The position numbers and the translations under genes were made by a program. From assembly GCA_017883125.1 (NCBI GenBank), contig JADGOD010000098.1:1-7062 (forward strand): a stretch of DNA of 7,062 nt, read 5' to 3'. Shown piece by piece: positions 1-7,062 of this stretch. The notes below the pieces were generated by a model that saw nothing but the letters and a program-made list of their open reading frames with translations, did not search any database and was not told where the DNA came from. The DNA is from Acidimicrobiales bacterium. Its GTDB lineage: Bacteria; Actinomycetota; Acidimicrobiia; Acidimicrobiales; RAAP-2. Position 1 is the first letter of the stretch. Each line of letters begins with the position of its first letter.

Positions 1-165
1 CTCATGGGTGCGCGCCGCATCGTCCCAAGCCACTTCCGCGCAGACGGCAAGCCGAAGACCGCCTACGAGAGCGAGTCCGTGGCGCGCCAGGAGGCCGAGC
101 GCCTGGGCATGACCTACTACCGCTGCGACTTCTGCAACCGCTTTCACCTCGCCAGCAAGGCATAG
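1..165 (+). CDS. Small protein with C-terminal CxxCxxxH motif, possibly 5'-truncated
   Basis: Frame 1 is open from the window edge to a TAG at 163-165. If the ATG at 4 is the start, the protein has 53 residues. The true start may lie upstream, since any ribosome binding site for the ATG at 4 would fall outside the window. The C-terminus reads YYRCDFCNRFHLASKA, giving C41, C44 and H48 (numbered from that ATG). This resembles the one-knuckle zinc-ribbon tail (Y-R-C-x-x-C-x3-H-L) of many small actinobacterial proteins of unknown function. The middle (about residues 20-35) is rich in Glu, Ala and Arg and could be helical. With only three obvious metal ligands in view, binding would need a fourth (perhaps H10) or a partner. 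No function can be assigned. It ends 23 bases before the Zwf-like gene, so it could be the first cistron or simply an upstream neighbour. Confidence 0.6.
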   Translation, partial: LMGARRIVPSHFRADGKPKTAYESESVARQEAERLGMTYYRCDFCNRFHLASKA

Positions 166-188
166 GGGCGTGCCCAACTTCACCCGGA

Positions 189-1651
189 ATGGATGATGCG
201 AATCAGCCATCTCCCAGTGAGGATCTGCTGGCTCGATTGAAACCCTCACCTGCCGACGTGCCCGCAACCAAACCAGCCGACGTTTTCGTCATCTTCGGGA
301 TCACCGGCGATCTCGCCAAGGTGATGACGTTCAACTCGCTCTACCGGCTCGAAGCCCGCGGGCTGCTGGACTGCCCGATCGTCGGCGTTGCCTTCGACGA
401 CTGGTCTGAGAAGGATCTCCGCGAGCATGCTCGCAAGGCGATCGAGACCTCGTCGGGCTCCAGGCCCGACCCGAAGATCTTCAACCGCCTGGCGAAGCGG
501 TTCTCCTACGTCCAGGGTGACTTCTCCGACGATGCCACCTATGAGCGGGTCGGCAAGGCGATCAAGGGCGCCAAGACACCGGTGTTCTATCTGGAGATCC
601 CGCCGTCCCTGTTCGGAATGACGACCGGCGGGCTGTCCAAGGCGGGGTTGACGGAGAACGCGAGGGTGGTGGTCGAGAAGCCGTTCGGTCACGACCTGGA
701 ATCGGCGCGCGAGCTGGCGGATCAGATTCACCAGTACATCCGCGAGGACCAGCTCTACAGGATCGACCACTTCCTCGGCCTGATGGGGCTGGCGGAGATC
801 CTCTTCCTCCGCTTCGCCAACGCCATCTTCGAGCCAGTCTGGAACCGCAACAGCATCGACTGCGTGCAGATCACGATGGCAGAGGACTTCGGCGTCTCGG
901 ATCGCGGCAGCTTCTACGACCCGGTCGGGGCCGTCCGTGACGTCGTGGTCAACCACCTGATGCAGATCGTCGCGGCCTGCGCGATGGAGCAGCCCGCCGG
1001 CCGGGACGCCAGATCGCTGAAGGACGCCATGTTCTCGGTCTTTTCGGCGATGCCGAAGGCCGATCCGAAGCAGTACGTGCGCGGACAGTACGAGGGCTAC
1101 CGGAAGGTCAAGGGGGTGGCGAAGGGCTCGAGCACCGAGACGTTCGCGGCGATGCCGCTCGAGATCGACAACTGGCGCTGGAGCGGCGTCCCGTTCTTCA
1201 TCCGGACCGGGAAGGAACTCGCGGTGGAGCAGTGGGAGCTCAGGCTGGTCTTCAAGGAGCCGCCGCGGCTCGGGTACGCGATGAGGCAGAGGAAGATGCC
1301 GCCGGCGAACGAGCTGGTGGTGAGGCTCCACCCGACGACCGGCATTCGGCTGCTCGTGGACGCCCAGCGCAGTGACTCAGCCGCTCCGGAGCAGATCAAC
1401 CTCGACATGGAGTTCGCGGAACAGGGCGGAGAGGGGCCGACGCCGTACGAGGTGCTCCTGCACGCCGCGATGCTCGGCAACAGCACGCGATTCACCCGTC
1501 AGGACAACATCGAGGAGACCTGGCGGATCTGCGCGCCGCTGATCGAGAAGCCGCCCAGGATCCAGCCGTACAAGCGAGGGTCATGGGGACCGAAGTCTGC
1601 CGACCGGCTGGTCAAGGAATTCGGCGGCTGGCGTGACCCCTGGGCCGGCTC

Positions 1652-1655
<4 letters not shown>
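189..1655 (+). CDS. zwf: Glucose-6-phosphate dehydrogenase family protein (Zwf-like) with altered ligand pockets
   Basis: The family oxidises glucose 6-phosphate to 6-phosphogluconolactone with NADP+ in the cytoplasmic oxidative pentose phosphate or Entner-Doudoroff route. At 488 residues the length is normal. Visible motifs are the N-terminal Rossmann fingerprint GITGDLAK (37-44), VFYLEIPPSLFG (132-143), EKPFGHDL with K164, the active-site block RIDHFLG (191-197), AEDFG (231-235), RDVVVNH with the expected catalytic base H256, NWRWSGVPFFIRTGK (328-342), and the C-terminal GSWGP (464-468). Several usually conserved residues are changed. The Lys-Glu after RIDHYLG is Leu198-Met199, and its Tyr is Phe195. 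The basic pair after GDLA-K/R is Val45-Met46, and the Arg of the GV-x-R motif is Phe69, followed by two Asp. Substrate and cofactor preference may therefore differ from standard Zwf. The ATG at 189 has no clear Shine-Dalgarno; a TTG at 237 with GAGGA at 219-223 is an alternative start. The stop overlaps the GH15 start. No pgl or gnd gene is in view. Confidence 0.93.
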
Positions 1656-3540
<1,885 letters not shown>

Positions 3541-3544
<4 letters not shown>

Positions 3545-5094
3545 GCGACTACGACGTCATCGTGATCGGCAGCGGCGCCGGGGGCGGGACGCTGGTCCAC
3601 CGGCTCGCCCCATCGGGCAAGAAGGTCCTGTTGCTGGAGCGGGGTGACTGGCTCACGCGAGAGCCGCAGAACTGGCTCTCACAGGACGTCTTCGTCGACG
3701 GCCGCTACCAGTCCGAGGACACCTGGTACGACGACAAGGACAAGCCCTTCCCGCCGCAGGTCCACTACTTCGTCGGGGGGGCGACCAAGCTCTACGGCGC
3801 CGCGCTCTACCGCCTTCGTGCTGAGGACTTCGGCGAGCTTCAGCACCACGATGGCGTCTCACCTGCATGGCCGATCTCCTATGAGGAGATGGAGCCCCAC
3901 TACATGCAGGCGGAACAGCTCTATCAGGTCCACGGGGCACGAGGCGAGGACCCGACCGAGCCGCCGGCAAGCGGGGACTATCCGTTCCCCGCAGTCAGCC
4001 ACGAGCCGCGAATCCAGCAGCTCTCCGACGACCTTGCCGCCGCCGGCCATCAGCCGTTCCACGCCCCGTGCGGCGTAATGCTCAACGAGTCGAACATGCC
4101 CTTCAGCAAGTGCGTGCGATGCCAGGACTGCGACGGCTTCCCCTGCCTGGTGCACGCCAAGTCGGACGCAGAGGTGATCTCGGTGCGACCCGCGCTCGAG
4201 CACGACAACGTCACTCTGCTCACCGGAGCGCAGGCCGTGAAGCTCAGCACCGACGCCGGTGGCAAGACGGTCACCGAGGTCGTCGTCGAGCGGGACGGGG
4301 GAACAGAGACGCACACGGCGGATATCGTCGTCGTCTCCTGCGGTGCGGCCAATTCGGCCAGGCTGCTGCTCGCCTCGGCCACCGACAAACACCCAAACGG
4401 CCTGGCCAACGGCTCCGACCAGGTGGGCCGCAACTACATGTTCCACAACAGCCAGGCGGTGCTGGCCCTGTCGAAGGATCCCAACCCGACCGTCTTCCAG
4501 AAGACGCTCGGGCTCAACGACTACTACTTCGCGGGCGAGGAGTTCGATTACCCCCTCGGGAACATCCAGATGGTGGGCAAGTCGCAGGCGCCGATGTTCC
4601 ATGGTGAGAAGCCGGGGGAGACCAAGTTCGCTCCTGACTGGACGCTGGAGAACGTCGCCTCACATGCGGTGGATTTCTGGCTCTCGACCGAGGATCTGCC
4701 CAAGGCGGAGAACCGGGTCACCCTGGGCCCTGACGGTCATGTGAAGCTGACCTACAGCTACTCGAATGAGGAGCCCAAGAAGCAACTGCTGGGAAAACTC
4801 GAGTCGATGCTCGACGACATCGGCATGCATCCCCACCACCTGCTCCCTCACCACGCCTACCTGAAGAACGAGATCCCGGTGGCCGGGGTCGCCCATCAGA
4901 CAGGTACCTGCCGGTTCGGCGTTGACCCTGCCGACTCGGTGCTCGACACGAACTGCAAGGCGCACGAGCTCGACAACCTCTACGTCGTCGACACGAGCTT
5001 CTTCCCGAGCATCGGCGCCGTCAACCCGGCGCTGACGGCGATGGCGAACGCGATTCGGGTGGGCGACCACCTGCTGGAGCGCCTGGGCGCGTAG
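3541..5094 (+). CDS. GMC-family FAD-dependent oxidoreductase with four-cysteine motif
   Basis: A 517-residue glucose-methanol-choline family flavoenzyme, which oxidises an alcohol or sugar hydroxyl and passes electrons to an acceptor. The FAD Rossmann motif GSGAGGG is at 10-16, with the ribose-binding acid E33 in LLERG. The second GMC signature is FVGGATKLYG (77-86). It lacks the His that links FAD covalently in choline oxidase or pyranose oxidase, so FAD is probably non-covalent. The C-terminal GMC domain has HQTGTCRFG with H452 and VNPALT with N495, the usual His-Asn catalytic pair. Residues 191-202 hold C191, C194, C197 and C202, with C177 upstream, followed by the conserved-looking VHAKSDAE. 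There is no signal peptide or twin-arginine motif, so it is predicted cytoplasmic. It overlaps the GH15 stop by 4 bases, and the NDH-2 gene begins 25 bases after its stop. A sugar substrate is suggested by context only. The natural electron acceptor is not evident, because no cytochrome or small subunit gene is in view. Confidence 0.93.
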
Positions 5095-5119
5095 ACCCGG
5101 CGCTTCCGATGAGCACTCC

Positions 5120-6493
5120 ATGAGCTCCGATCCCCATCGAGTCGTGATCGTGGGGGGAGGCTTCGGCGGCCTGTTCGCCGCTCAGGCCCTGCGGCGGGCG
5201 CCAGTCGAGGTGACCCTGGTGGACCGCCTCAACCATCACCTCTTCCAGCCCCTGCTCTACCAGGTGGCGACGGGGATCCTCTCCGAGGGCGAGATCGCCC
5301 CACCGCTGCGCGGGGTGCTTCACCGGCACCAGAACATCGAGGTCGAGCTCGCTGAGGTGACCAAGTTCGACCTCGACGGGCGGACGGTGACCGTGATGCG
5401 GCCCGACGGGGTCTTCTTGGAGCGCCCCTACGACAGTCTGATCGTGGCGGCCGGTGCCGGCCAGTCCTACTTCGGCCACGACGAGTTCTCGCGCTGGGCG
5501 CCCGGGATGAAGACGATCAACGACGCACTCGAGCTGAGGGGAAGGATCCTCGGGGCGTTCGAGATGGCCGAGCTTGAGGCTGACCCGGAAAGACGGAAGG
5601 GCTGGCTCACCTTTGTCGTCGTCGGAGGCGGTCCGACCGGGGTCGAGATCGCCGGACAGATCGCCGAGTTGTCGAGACGCGTGCTGAAGGACGACTTCCG
5701 GGAGATCGACTCGAGGTCGGCTCGGATTCTGCTCTTCGACGGGGGAAAGGAGGTGCTGGCGGGATTCGGTGACCATCTCTCGGCGAAGGGAGCGCAGGGC
5801 CTCGAGCATCTTGGGGTCGAGATCCATACGGAGAGCATCGTCACCTCGGTCGATCGCACCGGCGTCGTCGTCAAGTCCGGCGGTACCGAGCAGCGCATCG
5901 AGGCGGGAACGAAGGTGTGGGCGGCCGGGGTCCAGGCCTCGCCCCTCGCGAAACTGTTGGCTGACGGGTCCGGCGCGGAATGCGATCGGGCCGGGCGAAT
6001 CAAGGTGCTGCCCGACTGCACCATCCCGGGCCATCCCGAGGTGTTCGCGATCGGGGACATGATGGCCATGGACGACCTGCCCGGGGTCGCGGAGGTGGCG
6101 ATGCAGCAGGGCATCCATGCCTCTAGCACCATCAAGCGACGGCTGAGCGGCAAGGAGACGAAACACTTCCGCTATCGGGACCTCGGCAGCATGGCCACGA
6201 TCTCCCGCTTCCGAGCGGTCGTTAGCTTCAAGAAGATCCGCCTCTCGGGCTTCCTGGGATGGCTGGTCTGGGTCTTCGTCCACCTCGCGTTCCTGACCGG
6301 CTTCAAGAACCGTCTCGCGACCATCCCGAGATGGGCGATCACCTTCATCGGAAACAGCCGCCCGGAGCGGACGATCACGATGCAGCAGATCATCGGCCGG
6401 GTCGCCATCGACGAAGCCGGGGGCCGTCCTTATCTCCTGTCACTCGCCTCGGATGACGAGCCTCAGAAGCCCGAGGACGAAACGCCCGAATGA
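5120..6493 (+). CDS. ndh: Type II NADH dehydrogenase (NDH-2)
   Basis: A 457-residue single-subunit, non-proton-pumping NADH:quinone oxidoreductase bound to the inner face of the cytoplasmic membrane. The N-terminal FAD site is VGGGFGG (11-17), with D35 ending the second strand. The family hallmark NHHLFQPLLYQVATG is at 38-52. The second dinucleotide site is VVGGGPTGVEIAG (167-179). An acidic D207 ends the following strand (ILLFDGG), which favours NADH over NADPH. AIGD (310-313) is the second FAD contact, and AMQQGIHA (327-334) matches the quinone-site helix. The C-terminus has the typical RYRDLGSMATI block (351-361). A hydrophobic stretch follows at about 376-394, with basic residues after it, fitting the membrane-anchoring region of NDH-2. 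The tail (443-457) is acidic and Pro-rich. The ATG at 5120 has only a weak upstream GATGAG. The stop overlaps the epimerase start (ATGA). In this operon it would reoxidise NADH made by the neighbouring dehydrogenase. Confidence 0.94.
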   Translation: MSSDPHRVVIVGGGFGGLFAAQALRRAPVEVTLVDRLNHHLFQPLLYQVATGILSEGEIAPPLRGVLHRHQNIEVELAEVTKFDLDGRTVTVMRPDGVFLERPYDSLIVAAGAGQSYFGHDEFSRWAPGMKTINDALELRGRILGAFEMAELEADPERRKGWLTFVVVGGGPTGVEIAGQIAELSRRVLKDDFREIDSRSARILLFDGGKEVLAGFGDHLSAKGAQGLEHLGVEIHTESIVTSVDRTGVVVKSGGTEQRIEAGTKVWAAGVQASPLAKLLADGSGAECDRAGRIKVLPDCTIPGHPEVFAIGDMMAMDDLPGVAEVAMQQGIHASSTIKRRLSGKETKHFRYRDLGSMATISRFRAVVSFKKIRLSGFLGWLVWVFVHLAFLTGFKNRLATIPRWAITFIGNSRPERTITMQQIIGRVAIDEAGGRPYLLSLASDDEPQKPEDETPE

Positions 6494-7062
6494 TCGGCTC
6501 GCGCCGAATCGAGGGGCTCGAGGCGCTGACCCTTTCGTCGGGTGACGGCGAGATCGATGCCGCGTTCGTCCCCGAGGCGGGGATGGTGGGGTGCTCGCTC
6601 CGCCATCGCGGGGAAGAGCTCCTGGGCCAGAGGGGCGGCCTCGCCCGCTACGTCGCTGAGCGCTCGACCATGGGGATCCCTCTTCTTCATCCATGGGCGA
6701 ACCGGGTCGCCGAGCGACGCTTCGAGGTCGCCGGCCTGGAGGTCGACCTCGACAAGGCCGCGCCGCCGCCGAGTGTGGACCCGCACGGCCTGCCGATCCA
6801 CGGGCTGCTCGCAGCCGCCAAGGGGTGGCGGGTCGCGCGTCACGAATCGAGCGGCGACGGCGGCGTCCTCGCAGCGCGATTCGACTTCGGCGCCCAGCCC
6901 GATCTGCTTGCGGCCTTCCCGTTTCCTCACGAGCTGAGCATCGAGGCGACCCTGAACGGAAACGCGCTGACGATTGCGACCACCGTCGAGCCGTCAGGCG
7001 ATGTCGAGGTGCCAATCTCCTTCGGCTACCACCCGTACTTCCACCTGCCCGGTGTCGAGAGA
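6490..7062 (+). CDS. Aldose 1-epimerase family protein (galactose mutarotase-like), 3' end outside window
   Basis: The open frame runs from an ATG overlapping the NDH-2 stop (ATGA) to the window edge, giving 191 residues of a family usually near 280-300. It is predicted to interconvert alpha and beta anomers of an aldose, probably glucose. Visible motifs are MGIPLLHPWANRV (61-73), where the Asn-Arg pair (N71, R72) belongs to the substrate site; LPIHGLL with H104; and FGYHPYFHLP with H181. The two His match the substrate-binding and general-acid His of GalM. The general-base Glu is expected beyond the window. No signal peptide is seen. A modest GAGGA at 6473-6477 lies 12 bases upstream, so coupling to NDH-2 translation is likely. 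A hexose-6-phosphate epimerase (YeaD type) is the alternative. The WANRV motif reads more like GalM than like the GIPxCWPWFG of YeaD, as I recall those families. Confidence 0.9.
   Translation, partial: MIGSRRIEGLEALTLSSGDGEIDAAFVPEAGMVGCSLRHRGEELLGQRGGLARYVAERSTMGIPLLHPWANRVAERRFEVAGLEVDLDKAAPPPSVDPHGLPIHGLLAAAKGWRVARHESSGDGGVLAARFDFGAQPDLLAAFPFPHELSIEATLNGNALTIATTVEPSGDVEVPISFGYHPYFHLPGVER

Noticed and set aside
166..188. Possible promoter or Shine-Dalgarno in the short gap before the Zwf-like gene
   Set aside because: Only 23 bases; no -35/-10 pair is seen. AGGGG near 163-167 is over 20 bases from the ATG, too far for a convincing ribosome binding site.
246..1331. Long minus-strand open frame opposite the Zwf-like gene
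   Set aside because: Antisense shadow of a high-GC gene: the translation is Arg/His/Leu/Val-rich with no family motifs, while the + strand has clear G6PD motifs.
5079..5090. GCGCC-TG-GGCGC inverted repeat at the end of the GMC gene as a terminator
   Set aside because: The loop is only 2 bases, the stem is 5 pairs and no T-run follows. It lies in coding sequence within an apparent operon.
5021..6283. 420-codon minus-strand open frame opposite NDH-2
   Set aside because: It covers motifs of a well-recognised + strand gene, and its composition (Asp/His/Pro/Arg-rich) is typical of reverse-frame shadows.
6440..7015. Minus-strand open frames opposite the epimerase
   Set aside because: Arg/Ser/Pro-rich low-complexity translation with no motif; the + strand frame has aldose epimerase motifs and a coupled start.

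Overview
The window is a dense, one-directional gene block on the + strand, with almost no intergenic DNA. High GC content, strong G/C preference at third codon positions, use of ATG, GTG and TTG starts, and 4-base stop/start overlaps suggest a high-GC actinobacterium, possibly of the Solirubrobacter/Thermoleophilia type. The phylum is inferred from style and protein flavour; no marker gene is present to prove it.

Layout. 1-165: 3' part, or all, of a small protein with a CxxCxxxH metal-site-like tail. 189-1655: a divergent member of the glucose-6-phosphate dehydrogenase (Zwf) family. 1652-3544: a glycoside hydrolase family 15 enzyme (trehalase/glucoamylase type). 3541-5094: a cytoplasmic FAD-dependent GMC oxidoreductase with a four-cysteine motif. 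5120-6493: a type II NADH dehydrogenase. 6490-7062: an aldose 1-epimerase cut by the window end. Three junctions (Zwf-like/GH15, GH15/GMC, NDH-2/epimerase) are 4-base overlaps, and the other two gaps are 23 and 25 bases. The last five genes, at least, therefore look like one operon. No tRNA, rRNA, CRISPR array, insertion sequence or convincing terminator was seen, and no stretch over 300 bases lacks a gene.

How the genes may work together. GH15 releases free glucose from trehalose or an alpha-glucan. The epimerase interconverts glucose anomers. The GMC enzyme and the Zwf-like enzyme are sugar-oxidising families, and NDH-2 returns electrons from NADH to the quinone pool. The most notable point is that the Zwf-like protein keeps the catalytic histidine and overall fold motifs. 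However, it has lost the residues that normally grip the 6-phosphate of the sugar and the 2'-phosphate of NADP. This raises the testable idea that the operon oxidises unphosphorylated sugar with NAD+ and feeds NADH to the adjacent NDH-2. The family assignments are secure; this pathway is inference.
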